Shown here piece by piece: positions 29,169 through 38,525 of a stretch of 64,000 nucleotides of DNA (within the stretch, counting starts at the first letter, position 1; each line of letters opens with the position of its first letter). The translations under genes and the position numbers were made by a program. Source of the stretch: Candidatus Kapaibacterium thiocyanatum (GTDB lineage Bacteria > Bacteroidota > Ignavibacteria > Kapaibacteriales > Kapaibacteriaceae); the NCBI GenBank assembly GCA_001899175.1, contig MKVH01000015.1, positions 1 to 64,000 of the forward strand, read 5' to 3'. The notes beneath the pieces are model-generated. The model was given only the letters and a program-made list of their open reading frames with translations, did not search any database and had not been told where the DNA came from.

Positions 29169-29770
29169 TGCGAACAGGATTCGTGATGTCGACCCTCGCT
29201 GCTGCAATATGCACCGTGCCCGCCTTCTCGGGGACGCCGTCGACGATTGACCGCTTCGAACAGCGATACCACGGCATGAAGGCCATCCGCTGTACGTTCC
29301 AGGACGCCTACGGTACCTCGGGTACGCTGCAGGCCGTGAAAGGCGGCAAGTACAGGGTTACACTACCCGACAGAACCATCGTCTGCGACGGCCGCACGGT
29401 ATGGAACGTGACGCCTTCGCAGAAGAACGTCATCATCAACACCTACAGGCACGACGCAGAAGATCTTTCACTCGAGCGCATCTTCTTCGGGGTGATGACG
29501 GTATACCGTCCGGCTCTCGTCCGCGACTTCAAGAACAGGCAGACGGCCGTCATCAAACTCCTTCCTCCGGCCGACAATGCGAGGATCGCCGGCGTACGTT
29601 CGCTCGACATCGAGCTGGATGCATCCATGCACGTACGTTCCGTGAATGTGACCGACGATATGTCGACGACGAAGTGGACGATCACGGCGCTCACGCTGGA
29701 TCCGGCCATGAACGCATCGAGCTTCACCTACAGCGTTCCACCGGGATGGGAAGCGATAGACCTGAGGTAG
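29165..29770 (+). CDS. LolA-like outer-membrane lipoprotein carrier
   Basis: The 201-residue protein starts at the ATG at 29165 with a signal (MMRTGFVMSTLAAAICTVPAFS). The LolA-type pattern is visible: RFEQRYHGMKAIRCTFQDAYGTSGTLQAVKGG-type first strands, YRVTLPDRTIVCDGRTVWNVTPSQKNVIINTY, and the C-terminal half LLPPADNARIAGVRSLDIELD with VRSVNVTDDMSTTKWTI. LolA carries lipoproteins through the periplasm to the outer membrane. FCB genomes carry several LolA-like paralogues, and this one, coupled to DUF3108, may have a related but distinct cargo. Confidence 0.85.
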   Translation: MMRTGFVMSTLAAAICTVPAFSGTPSTIDRFEQRYHGMKAIRCTFQDAYGTSGTLQAVKGGKYRVTLPDRTIVCDGRTVWNVTPSQKNVIINTYRHDAEDLSLERIFFGVMTVYRPALVRDFKNRQTAVIKLLPPADNARIAGVRSLDIELDASMHVRSVNVTDDMSTTKWTITALTLDPAMNASSFTYSVPPGWEAIDLR

Positions 29771-30290
29771 AAGTTCGAATCCTGTATCGCGTCCGGCGTA
29801 CTGCCGACAGGAAGTGACGGTTCACGATGCCGGAATATTCACATCCCGTTTCCGTATCGCGTCGGGACGATCCCGGAATCGTCTCCGGAGCATATCCGGT
29901 ATAGCACACCAACACCATGACCACCCTCTGGGGAATAGTCGTACCCTGGTTCCTCTCACGGGTCCGTCGGCCCCCCTCATCGACGTCTCGAGGGCCGTCA
30001 GTAGCAACGTTCGCGGGCTTCCTTGCGTATCTCCGCGTCCGCTGTCATGTAGCGACACTCATCACATGCCATGTCGAATGGCACGCATCGGGTATCGGGC
30101 GTGGATCCCGACGTAAGCCGTCGGGCGAAAGCATCCTCCAGTACGCCATCGCCAGGGTGTCTTCGTCTTCACACCGGCACCCGTGATCGTCGCGAGGCGA
30201 CTCATCGGATAGAGGACTTCCCTGTTGTCGTCATCTGATTCCCACTGGTGGTCTGTCTCTTCAACCTGCCTGGCTTGTTTCCCGAAAACA
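29771..30290. other. Intergenic region, no gene recognised
   Basis: This 520-bp gap lies between convergent transcription units. Several frames are open for 60-100 codons but have implausible composition and no ribosome-binding site. I see no RNA fold other than the terminator at its right end. Confidence 0.55.
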
Positions 30291-30320
30291 AAAAGGCCCG
30301 CCATTCCTGGCGGGCCTTTT
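30291..30320 (-). terminator. Strong bidirectional terminator
   Basis: AAAAGGCCCGCC and GGCGGGCCTTTT form a perfect 12-bp stem around a 6-nt loop (ATTCCT), with A-run and T-run on the two sides. It ends the transcript of the multi-Ig surface protein, whose stop is 21 bp away, and could also work from the other side. Confidence 0.9.
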
Positions 30321-30340
30321 CGCTTTATATGCTGTCCGGC

Positions 30341-33300
30341 TTACTTGACGATCACAACTTGTTGCGATGCGTTGAAGCGCTGTGCCGAAATCGTGTAGAG
30401 GTAGAGGCCCGGAACGAGGTTCAGTTGCGTGGCGTTGAATTCGATGCGGTGCTGACCGGCATCGACCATGCCATTGACGAACTGAGCGAGTTCGCGACCG
30501 AGAACATCCGTCAGCACGATACGAACATGTTGCGTGGAGGGCAGCGTGTAGCTGAAGGACGTCTCACCCATCGTCGGGTTCGGCGAAGCCATGCCGAGAA
30601 CGTAACCGTCCTGAGCGACTTCACCTGCGACACCTACCGTTACGCTACCTTGAGCCTTGTCGGACGTTACCGAGCCGCAACCGTTCGTCACGACGACGTG
30701 GTAGGAACCCGTATCGGCACCGACTGCAGCGGCGACCGTGTACGTAGCACCCGTTGCGCCAGGGATGGCGACGTCGTCATGATACCATTGATACTTGAGT
30801 GTATCCGAACCCGTGACGACGACCGTGAAGGAGAGTTCAGCACCTTCGATGACGGCCTGGGACGTGGGTTGCGTGGTGATGGCAGGAGCCGTGTGGACGG
30901 TGACGTCGACGGCATCGCTCGTTACCGTACCGCAGGCATTCGTCACGATGACCGTGTAGGAACCAGCGTTGTCCGTCGTAGCGGCTGCCACGGTATACGT
31001 AGCGGTCGTTGCGCCAGGAATGGCCGTCGTGCCCTTCATCCATTGATAGGCGACGTTCGTACCGGTAGCTGTCGTGCTGATGTTGATCGGAGCGCCTTCG
31101 CAGACCGTGACGGGCGTGGGCTGTGCCGTGATGGCAGGAGCCGAACCGACGGTGATGGCGATGGCGTTGGAGATCACTTCCGTACCCGTAGCGAGGAACG
31201 TGGCGACGCACGTATACTCACCATCGTTGGCGGCGTTGGCATCCGTGATCGTGAGCGTCTTCGACGTAGCGCCGAAGATGGCGACGTTGTTGCGATACCA
31301 TTGGTAACCGAGTTGAGCATCCGGCATGACGACGCATTCGAGGACGATGTTACCACCGACGCAAGGCGTGGGCGTTGCCGTCGAAGCGAAGACCGTCGGA
31401 ACGAAGAGGCGAGCGACCTTCGACGTCGTCGTACCGCAGTAGCCGGTGACTTCGACGACGTAGGTGTCCATCGTATCGGCATCCTTGACGTCACGGATCG
31501 TCAGCATGGACGAGCGCGTTCCCGAGATGCGGGAATCGTCGTTGATGACCGTATCCTGATACGCGACTGCCGTCGGATTCCAGAAGCGCTTCTTCCACTG
31601 ATACGTGGGGACGAAGTTGGCCGGCGAACCGATGGCTTCAGCAGCGACTTCGAGCGTGACGCGGCCGCCGAGAACGACGGGCTGCGACTTGGGCTGAACC
31701 GTGATCTGCGTTTCGCGAACGACGATCAGACCAGCTTCTTCCGAAACTGCCGATACCGTCGTCGTACCGTCGGAAGCCTTCACGACGACCGTGTAGACAC
31801 CGCTGGCATTGTAACCGACGTTATTGAAGGCAAGGATTGCCGACGTCTTGCCGACGAGATCGATGCCGTCCTTCTGCCATTGATACGTTACCGTCGCACC
31901 CGGCGTCACGTCAGCGATAGCGATGAGCGTGAAGGATTCGCCAGGGCAGGCGTAGCGGCTTTCGGGCTGTTGAACGAAGCGGATGGAGGGCGAAACTTCA
32001 TCGGCGCCCATATAGGGCTTGTGACGAACGTCGCCATCGATATCCGTCGGAACTGCGGGGAGAATCGTATTCGAGCCCCAGAGTTCGCCCTGGATCTGCA
32101 GAAGGTGAAGATCGGCGCCACCGATGAAGTTCACGGCGACAGAAACCGAGTTGTTCTCACGCGTCGTTGCGGTGCGCCACGAAGCGAGAGGATTCGGACC
32201 TGCATTGCGTACGACGGCGGCGTTATCGAAGAAGCCGATGTTCGCGCCGGTCGTCATGAGGTCGTTGAAGTCGGCAACGTTCAGCGGATGATTCGTAGCC
32301 GTGAACGGCGTAGCCGAGTTGTTGGCGACAACGACGGCAGGACCTGCACCGGTACCCATGCCGAAGTTGTGGAAGATGTTGTTCAGCGAACGGATACCGG
32401 CATTCGGATACGTTACGCGGTCGGCAGCCACGTAGAGAGGCGTCGAGACGACTTGCGACACCGTGAGGTTCACGGAGTTGTGATACACGTTGGCGCGATA
32501 GTCGTTGTTACCGGCGAAGTAGATACCGAAGGCGCGGCCGTCACCCGTGATGGCGACCATGTTGTTCACGACGTTGACCAGCGAGGTGTTCGTCGGATCG
32601 TTGAGGATACCGAGGCCGACCTGGCCGGAGATGACTGCCATCGAGATGATGTTGGCACGGATCGTACCGCCGCTGCCGACGTTGGCGATGGCGATCTGCT
32701 GACCCGTGGTACCACCCGTCGACATCGTGATCTTGTTATTCTCGATGAGAAGACCGGAGCCGTAGGACTGGATACCGATGGCATTGACGTCCGTCAGCGT
32801 GTTACCGCGGAAGACGAGACCGTTGCCGATCGGCGAGTTGTCTACATAGGCACCGTTGACGTGCTCGAACGTACAGCCTTCGACCAGCAGGTTCGACATC
32901 ACGCCGAAGTTGCTGATGGCATAACCGTTCAGGCCGATGTTGGAAGCGACACCCTGGAACGTCACGTTGCGGAAGGTCACGTTGTCGACCGAACCGTAGA
33001 CGTGTGCCGTCCATTGTGCACCCGAAGCGTCGTCGACATCGAACTTGATGCCGTCGAACGTCAGGTTGTCCGCATCGACGAGACCGACGATGTAGCCTTC
33101 TTCGAGTTCCGTGTAGTTCGAACCGTAGTTCTGGACGGTGTGCGTGAAGACGACGTCGCTGGCAGGATTCTGCTTGCGGAACGTGATCTTGTTGGCACCC
33201 GTGGCGCCGTTGATCGCTTCGAAGGGAAGCTGCTCGGCATAGGTACCGGGCCATACGTTGACCGTCACGTTACCGTTGATACCGGCGACGTTGAGGTGAC

Positions 33301-34441
33301 GGATGACGTCGCGAGCCGTACCGAACGTGCCGGCGCTGCCGGTCTGGGCGAGGTTGAGCGTACCTGCGACACGGGGTGCGAGATATGCCGAGACTTCGTC
33401 GTTGGAAGGATTGGCATCTGCGACACCGTTCGGCGCGAGCGTAGCGGCCGTGATGGTGTTGAACGACAGTGCACCGAGGTTGACGTTACCGATCGTGATC
33501 GTCGCTTCACCGTTCGGCGCGAGAGCCGGTTGCGGATAGTAACGGACCGGCGTCTGCGTCACACCGTTCACACGCCAGTTGATCACGACACTGTCGAGAT
33601 TGTTGGCGCCGAAGTTCTTGACGCGGATCTGGACTTGTTGCGACGTGTTGGCATTGAACTTGGCCGACGGATTCACGACGGCGATGACCGCGGCGTCGTT
33701 GTTCAGGTTGGCGATGTTCGGACCGACACGGCGGACCCACGAGTAGGTCGTCCCCGAAGCGGGTGCCCAGTTCTTCTCGAAGAACGACGGTACGGCCGTA
33801 GAGGACCAGTGTGGCGTCGTCGGCGTGTTGCGATCGTAGTCGACCGACAGACAGTTGACATCACTGTCGTCCAGACCGCGAAGGCCGATTTCGGCACCGA
33901 CGTAGTTGACCACGTTCATGGAACCGTACACGATATCGACCTGGTTGCTGCCTTCCGACAGGCGAACCTGGAAGTTCAGGCGATCCTGCGAGGCACCACC
34001 CGAAATCCAGCGTGCGACGTTGCGCCACTGAACCGTGAGTACACGGTTGGGAGCTGTGCCCGTCTGAACGTACGAAACGCTCGACACACCGTTCACCAGG
34101 ATGAGGTCGTTGGAGAACGGAGCGATGGCACCCGTATATCCGGCACCATCGGACAGAGCGTTATACCCTGTGTAACCGGCATCGAATGTCAGACTACCGT
34201 TGGTACCAACGAAGACCGACGTGTAATCCGCATTGGCGAAACGGAATGAGAACCCGATCGGAATCGATGTCGATACATCGTCCGCCGTGCCCGTATGAAC
34301 GGTGGTTCCGCCCGTAATTTCCGTATACGTACCCTGTGATTTCTGGTACGAATAGTTGGTCGTCGAGGCTGATGCTGAGGTTACCCCCACAATCAGCGCC
34401 GCAACGAGCAACGATACACATCCTGTAACGTTGCGAAGCAT
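30341..34441 (-). CDS. Giant T9SS surface protein with beta-helix and five Ig-like domains
   Basis: The 1366-residue protein starts at the ATG at 34441, right after GGAGGAGCT. The signal peptide is MLRNVTGCVSLLVAALIVGVTSASA. Domains in order: a beta-sandwich with IGFSFRFANADYTSVFVGTNGSLTF (about 26-230); a CARDB-like part (LDSVVINWRVNGV); a right-handed beta-helix region with repeated NVTFRNVTFQG-type turns (about 370-800); five Ig-like domains, each with a YQW core (YQWQKDG, YQWKKRF, YQWYRNN, YQWMKG, YQWYHDD); and a T9SS type A sorting domain (SPNPTMGETSFSYTL, LTDVLGRELA, LVPGLYLYTI). It is a probable adhesin or surface-layer protein. Confidence 0.93.
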   Translation of the reverse strand: MLRNVTGCVSLLVAALIVGVTSASASTTNYSYQKSQGTYTEITGGTTVHTGTADDVSTSIPIGFSFRFANADYTSVFVGTNGSLTFDAGYTGYNALSDGAGYTGAIAPFSNDLILVNGVSSVSYVQTGTAPNRVLTVQWRNVARWISGGASQDRLNFQVRLSEGSNQVDIVYGSMNVVNYVGAEIGLRGLDDSDVNCLSVDYDRNTPTTPHWSSTAVPSFFEKNWAPASGTTYSWVRRVGPNIANLNNDAAVIAVVNPSAKFNANTSQQVQIRVKNFGANNLDSVVINWRVNGVTQTPVRYYPQPALAPNGEATITIGNVNLGALSFNTITAATLAPNGVADANPSNDEVSAYLAPRVAGTLNLAQTGSAGTFGTARDVIRHLNVAGINGNVTVNVWPGTYAEQLPFEAINGATGANKITFRKQNPASDVVFTHTVQNYGSNYTELEEGYIVGLVDADNLTFDGIKFDVDDASGAQWTAHVYGSVDNVTFRNVTFQGVASNIGLNGYAISNFGVMSNLLVEGCTFEHVNGAYVDNSPIGNGLVFRGNTLTDVNAIGIQSYGSGLLIENNKITMSTGGTTGQQIAIANVGSGGTIRANIISMAVISGQVGLGILNDPTNTSLVNVVNNMVAITGDGRAFGIYFAGNNDYRANVYHNSVNLTVSQVVSTPLYVAADRVTYPNAGIRSLNNIFHNFGMGTGAGPAVVVANNSATPFTATNHPLNVADFNDLMTTGANIGFFDNAAVVRNAGPNPLASWRTATTRENNSVSVAVNFIGGADLHLLQIQGELWGSNTILPAVPTDIDGDVRHKPYMGADEVSPSIRFVQQPESRYACPGESFTLIAIADVTPGATVTYQWQKDGIDLVGKTSAILAFNNVGYNASGVYTVVVKASDGTTTVSAVSEEAGLIVVRETQITVQPKSQPVVLGGRVTLEVAAEAIGSPANFVPTYQWKKRFWNPTAVAYQDTVINDDSRISGTRSSMLTIRDVKDADTMDTYVVEVTGYCGTTTSKVARLFVPTVFASTATPTPCVGGNIVLECVVMPDAQLGYQWYRNNVAIFGATSKTLTITDANAANDGEYTCVATFLATGTEVISNAIAITVGSAPAITAQPTPVTVCEGAPINISTTATGTNVAYQWMKGTTAIPGATTATYTVAAATTDNAGSYTVIVTNACGTVTSDAVDVTVHTAPAITTQPTSQAVIEGAELSFTVVVTGSDTLKYQWYHDDVAIPGATGATYTVAAAVGADTGSYHVVVTNGCGSVTSDKAQGSVTVGVAGEVAQDGYVLGMASPNPTMGETSFSYTLPSTQHVRIVLTDVLGRELAQFVNGMVDAGQHRIEFNATQLNLVPGLYLYTISAQRFNASQQVVIVK

Positions 34442-34566
34442 AGCTCCTCCACTGTTGAATTGATGAATTTGCCTTGTCTTTTTTATCATGTTTGGGTCTT
34501 TGTCGGTGATCGTTCCGTACAGTTCGCACACACTACGCGCACCTCGGCACGAAACCGGAGTAAAGC

Positions 34567-34598
34567 GCAAAGATAGCAGGAGTTTCCATGTTATCAAA
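34567..34598 (-). promoter_or_regulatory. Bacteroidota-type promoter (TTTG-N19-TATCTTTG)
   Basis: On the minus strand TTTG (34598-34595), 19 bp, then TATCTTTGC (34575-34567) match both parts of the Bacteroidota primary-sigma promoter. It drives the giant surface protein gene, leaving a 5' untranslated leader of about 120 nt before the ATG at 34441. Confidence 0.8.
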
Positions 34599-34776
34599 TC
34601 CTGAACTGGCTCGACCTCACAGGAACTCCCTATGTTCCAGGGCGATAGCCTGACGATGTGTAAAGAATATTTCACACCTCGACGGTGCATTCGCTCCATT
34701 ATTCACAATGCTGTCTTTAGCAAAAGGCGCACCAACTTTTTCCACATCGACGTCGAACCTGTACGAGTCGATGGAA

Positions 34777-37206
34777 TCAGCGGATCAACGGATCGACGAT
34801 CGCCCGCTGCCATGGCTTCATCGCGAGGCCACCGGCCGTGGTACGGACCAGGCTCTTCCATCGCGGCTGTTCGGTCAGGGCGGCGAGTACTCCGTTGGCG
34901 ACGGACGCGAGACGACCATTGGTGCTCCACAACGCATCGATCATGTTGGCGGCACTCGACGGCGTGAGCATTCCCGTGCGCTTGACGGCCTGCATGGCAT
35001 TCTGCCGCGTCATGAATTCCCATGACGGTCCGCAGAGGTCGGCCAGTTCATCGTAGGCTGCCATGTCGCCGTCGGAAGCCGGCACTTCGAGTCGGGCGAT
35101 GCGTACACGCTCGTGCATACCGCGCTCGCCCTTGATCGCATCGAGGAAGATCGCCTTCTCCGCAGGGAATGATGCGCAGAGACGCTGACAGGCCTGCTGG
35201 ACGATGGCATAGGACGAGTCGTGCAGGAGCGCGGCGGCGGCGTCCTTGAGCACGGCAGGTACGATGCCGTAGGCACCGAGAGCGGCGGTACGGACGTTCA
35301 CGTCCTTGTCCGCGTATCCCATGGCGACGATCTTCCACGCGCCGGGAAGTCCCATGGCCGCGGCCTGCTGTATGGCTTCCGTCTTCATGGCATGGTACGT
35401 TTCGTTCTTCATCACGTCGGCGAGCAGGTCGAGACGTTCTGCCTCCTTCGACGTATCGCCGCGCATCGCCTCGAGCGCATCGTATCTGTCGATCATCAGC
35501 GGCGCGCGCTTGAGCTGGGCGATCTTCTCTTCCCACTTCCTGTGGAAGGTGACCTTCTTCATCACCTGGCTTCCGGGATCGAAGAGCACGAAGTCGATAT
35601 CCTTGCCCTTCGTGTTCGGTACGTCGATCGTCGTACGCTGCCCATCCACCCAGGCTCTCTCGGAATCCTTCGAACCGTTGGTGTAGTGGACTTCCACGAC
35701 GATGGGCATCCTGAAGTATCCGGTGAGTTCGTCGACGGGATGGATCTGTTCGACGTCGACGGACGTGACGTTCCCGCCGTCACGCGCACGCTCCGAATAT
35801 GAGACCTTGTAGTGCGGTTCGCCACCGCGATAGAGCCATTGATCGAAGAACCAGTCCGGCGTTATGCCGAGCGTGTCCTGGAAGGACAGATAGAGATCGT
35901 TGGTCTCGACGTTGCCGTAGGCATGACGTCGCAGATAATGGGTGATGACGCGGCGGACCTCGTCTTCGCCGAAGACGTATCGCATCATGTCGATCACTCC
36001 CGCACCCTTCGGATAGATACGTGCCGTGCCCGCATTCGGATGGACGATCGGGAAGCGATCCTTCTCGGATGCCGTGAGGGCACTGCGATGCAAGCCCCGC
36101 CTGCTCCACTGGTAGGCATCCTCACCCTGCGTCTCGCGCGTGAACAGATGCGGATAGAACGTGGCGAAGCTCTCCTGCAGCCAGATCGACTTCGGACTGC
36201 GTCCGGTGATGAGATCGCCGAACCATTGGTGCGTGAGCTCGTGTACGTTCACACCGACGTATGACCGGTCGAGGAATCCACGTGCATCGACATGGAAGAA
36301 GTCTCCGAAGACAGTAGCCGTCGTATTCTCCATGGCACCGAAGACGTAGTCGGCCACGGGAACCTGGCTGTACGATTCCCACGGATACGGAATGCCCGTT
36401 TCACGTTCGAGGAAGTCCATCGCCTCGACGCTCATACGATAGGTAGGTTCGATGCGGTCCGGATAATCGGGATAGGAATAGAGATAGAGCGGTACGCCGC
36501 TCGCGGCACGACGTTCCGTAATGTCGTACATGCCGACCGCGATCATGAGCAGGTAGTTCGCATGTGGCCTCGTCATCCTGTAATGCCATGTCTTCGTTCC
36601 ATCGCCGTTCACCACGGCGTCCACTCTCGTACCGTTGCTGAGAACCGCATAGGCCGAGTCGAACGTGACGATCGTTTCCGTGATCATCTTGTCGTTCATG
36701 TCGTCGTACATCGGAATCCAGTGACGGTTGTCCGTGGCCTGGCCCTGCGTCCATATCTGGCGGCGCATGCGCCGCGTGGTGTCGTTCCAGCCGATGAAGT
36801 AGAGTCCCTTGCGCGGCGCGGCCTGATAGGTGAAGGACACACTGTCCTCGGCATCCCAGCGCAGCGGAGGCTCAGGATAGACGACGACCGTGGTGTCCGT
36901 GGAGCGAAAGCGTACCGGCCTGCTTCCGAGCGTCGCCTGGAAGATCTCGATACCGACGGCATCGAAGACGATGGAATCCACTCTCCTCCACAGCGTACGG
37001 AAAACGTGCGTCACCCTGCCCTTGACGATTCCGGCCGGTGCGTCGAACTTCACGTCGACCGTCATGCGCTGGATGTCGACCGGGTGTTCCCGTGGTTCCG
37101 ATCCGGGCTGGACGAGATGGGTGGTGGTATGGATGAAGGGCGATTGTGCCAGGACGTGAAGACCGCCGTAGACGAGGACGAGGAGCACGAGAAGCGTACG
37201 ATACAT
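34777..37206 (-). CDS. M1-family zinc metallopeptidase (aminopeptidase N-like)
   Basis: The protein has 809 residues from the ATG at 37206, where MYRTLLVLLVLVYGGLHVLAQ is a signal peptide; an upstream in-frame ATG at 37230 is possible. An N-terminal beta-saddle (about residues 30-225) is followed by the catalytic part with VFGAMENTTATVFG (the GxMEN motif) and VHELTHQWFGDL (HExxH), then WLQESFATFY giving the third zinc ligand. Then come a beta region and a C-terminal helical-repeat array (about 580-800; DKDVNVRTAALGAYG resembles HEAT repeats). M1 enzymes remove N-terminal residues from peptides; here this happens in the periplasm or outside. Transcription starts from the element at 37255-37247. 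Confidence 0.95.
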   Translation of the reverse strand: MYRTLLVLLVLVYGGLHVLAQSPFIHTTTHLVQPGSEPREHPVDIQRMTVDVKFDAPAGIVKGRVTHVFRTLWRRVDSIVFDAVGIEIFQATLGSRPVRFRSTDTTVVVYPEPPLRWDAEDSVSFTYQAAPRKGLYFIGWNDTTRRMRRQIWTQGQATDNRHWIPMYDDMNDKMITETIVTFDSAYAVLSNGTRVDAVVNGDGTKTWHYRMTRPHANYLLMIAVGMYDITERRAASGVPLYLYSYPDYPDRIEPTYRMSVEAMDFLERETGIPYPWESYSQVPVADYVFGAMENTTATVFGDFFHVDARGFLDRSYVGVNVHELTHQWFGDLITGRSPKSIWLQESFATFYPHLFTRETQGEDAYQWSRRGLHRSALTASEKDRFPIVHPNAGTARIYPKGAGVIDMMRYVFGEDEVRRVITHYLRRHAYGNVETNDLYLSFQDTLGITPDWFFDQWLYRGGEPHYKVSYSERARDGGNVTSVDVEQIHPVDELTGYFRMPIVVEVHYTNGSKDSERAWVDGQRTTIDVPNTKGKDIDFVLFDPGSQVMKKVTFHRKWEEKIAQLKRAPLMIDRYDALEAMRGDTSKEAERLDLLADVMKNETYHAMKTEAIQQAAAMGLPGAWKIVAMGYADKDVNVRTAALGAYGIVPAVLKDAAAALLHDSSYAIVQQACQRLCASFPAEKAIFLDAIKGERGMHERVRIARLEVPASDGDMAAYDELADLCGPSWEFMTRQNAMQAVKRTGMLTPSSAANMIDALWSTNGRLASVANGVLAALTEQPRWKSLVRTTAGGLAMKPWQRAIVDPLIR

Positions 37207-37246
37207 ACCGTTCCACAGGTGATGGGGCACGATGAGGACATGAACG

Positions 37247-37255
37247 GCAAAGATA
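37247..37255 (-). promoter_or_regulatory. -7 element for M1 peptidase gene
   Basis: TATCTTTGC on the minus strand is an exact TAnnTTTG match, 41 bp before the ATG at 37206. It is divergent from the fluoride channel gene, and no clear TTTG is seen at -33. Confidence 0.6.
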
Positions 37256-37293
37256 GAAACATCGAAGGCTGGCCTGACATCGTATATTCGGCG

Positions 37294-37674
37294 ATGCTCG
37301 TCTCACTGATCATGGTCATGGTCGGCGGTGCCGTAGGAAGCGCCCTGCGCTTCCTCGTCGGACTCATGATACCGACGTCTCCCGGTCACGTTCCCGTGGC
37401 CACGCTGATCATCAATCTCGCGGGGAGTGCCGTTCTCGGCGCCATCTCCATGCTGTCCGCCCGCTACGATCTCGTCTCGAAGGATATGGCCCTTCTGCTC
37501 GGCACCGGCCTGTGCGGAGGCTTCACCACCTTCTCCACGTTCTCCGTCGAACTGATGATGCTCGTCGACGTCGACCGATACGTCGTCGCAGCCCTCTATC
37601 TTGTCGCGAGTACCGTCGGCGGCATCACGGCCGCCTTCGCCGGGGCTGCCATAGCCCGTATGGCTGCTTCCTGA
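37294..37674 (+). CDS. crcB: Fluoride ion channel FluC/CrcB
   Basis: The 126-residue protein has four membrane segments. MLVSLIMVMVGGAVGSALRFLVG is the family start (GGxxGxxxRY-like). VATLIINLAGSAVLGAI contains the pore Asn, and LLGTGLCGGFTTFSTFSVELMML contains the conserved GGFTTFSTF pore motif. It exports fluoride as a dual-topology dimer. I choose the ATG at 37294 because the protein then begins with the first helix; an in-frame ATG at 37240 after GAGGAC would add 18 polar residues. I do not see a convincing fluoride riboswitch upstream. The mscS gene follows 42 bp later. Confidence 0.93.
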   Translation: MLVSLIMVMVGGAVGSALRFLVGLMIPTSPGHVPVATLIINLAGSAVLGAISMLSARYDLVSKDMALLLGTGLCGGFTTFSTFSVELMMLVDVDRYVVAALYLVASTVGGITAAFAGAAIARMAAS

Positions 37675-37716
37675 GCAGTAACGCATTTCCTAACCATCGT
37701 TATGAATGGGGATACC

Positions 37717-38523
37717 ATGGACTTCGTGAAGATCTGGGAACAGGTTCAGCCTATCATCATCCAGTATTCTCTTCGTGTGATCGGCGCCATCGTCGTATGG
37801 GTCGTGGGCCGATGGGTCATCTCCCTCATCGTCAGACTGCTGCGACGCGCTCTGATGGCACGCGAGGTGGACCCGACGTTGCAGAAGTATCTCGGCTCCA
37901 TCGTCAGCGTCGGCCTCAACGTCCTTCTGGCCATCGCCATCCTCGCCCAGTTCGGTATCGAGACCACGTCCTTCGCGGCACTGATCGCAGCCGCGGGCCT
38001 GGCCATCGGTACGGCATGGGGCGGACTGCTCGCCAACTTCGCCGCAGGAGCCTTCCTCCTCGTCCTTCGCCCGTTCCGCGTCGGCGACGTCATCGGTGCG
38101 GCAGGCACGGTCGGCGTAGTGGAAGAGATCGGACTGTTCGCCACGACGCTCATGACGCCCGACGGCATACGGACCTTCATCGGAAACAACAAGCTGTTCG
38201 GCGACAACATCCAGAACTATACGGATACACCATATCGCCGTATGGAACGGACGATGCAATTGGCCAACGGGGTGGACGTCGATGATGCCATCGAACGCCT
38301 CGGCAAGGCCGTCGCCGCCATCCCGGGCGTTCTCGCACAACCCGCACCACTCATCGGCGTCAGCGACTATACGCTCTCGGGCCCCGTGCTGTCGATCCGC
38401 CCATACTGCAAGCCCGCAGACGCACTGGCCGTACAGGCCTCGATCAACGAGGTCGTACGCCGCGTCTCGAAGGAAGCCGGATATCCCGCACCCGAAGTAG
38501 CCTACGTCGTCCGCCAGGCCTGA
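37717..38523 (+). CDS. mscS: Small-conductance mechanosensitive channel (MscS family)
   Basis: The 268-residue protein starts at the ATG at 37717 with GGGGA seven bases upstream; another ATG at 37702 lacks a good site. Three membrane segments are present (IIIQYSLRVIGAIVVWVVGRWVI; YLGSIVSVGLNVLLAIAILAQF; the pore helix FAALIAAAGLAIGTAWGGLLANFAAGAFLLVLRPF). PFRVGDVIGAAGTVGVVEEIGLFATTLMTPDG is the beta domain, and NNKLFGDNIQNYTDTPYRR leads into the C-terminal vestibule. It opens under membrane tension to release osmolytes. The next gene (msrA) starts 2 bp after its stop. Confidence 0.95.
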   Translation: MDFVKIWEQVQPIIIQYSLRVIGAIVVWVVGRWVISLIVRLLRRALMAREVDPTLQKYLGSIVSVGLNVLLAIAILAQFGIETTSFAALIAAAGLAIGTAWGGLLANFAAGAFLLVLRPFRVGDVIGAAGTVGVVEEIGLFATTLMTPDGIRTFIGNNKLFGDNIQNYTDTPYRRMERTMQLANGVDVDDAIERLGKAVAAIPGVLAQPAPLIGVSDYTLSGPVLSIRPYCKPADALAVQASINEVVRRVSKEAGYPAPEVAYVVRQA

Positions 38524-38525
38524 CC

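Noticed and set aside
29814-30186. Overlapping small frames in the gap before the bidirectional terminator
   Set aside because: They have no ribosome-binding site, no recognisable domain and implausible composition.
30341-34249. Very long plus-strand frame opposite the giant surface protein
   Set aside because: It mirrors the codon bias of the minus-strand gene, and its product is Arg/Asp/Val-rich with no domains.
37201-37260. Possible fluoride riboswitch (GGTGATGGGG) upstream of crcB
   Set aside because: Only the first few bases resemble the motif; the GUUCGCC-like part, the second stem and the pseudoknot partner are missing, and the same DNA holds the opposite-strand peptidase promoter.
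36292-37293. Long open frame ahead of crcB on the plus strand
   Set aside because: It is antisense to the M1 peptidase with Arg/His/Val-rich composition; only the part from about 37240 on encodes the FluC protein.
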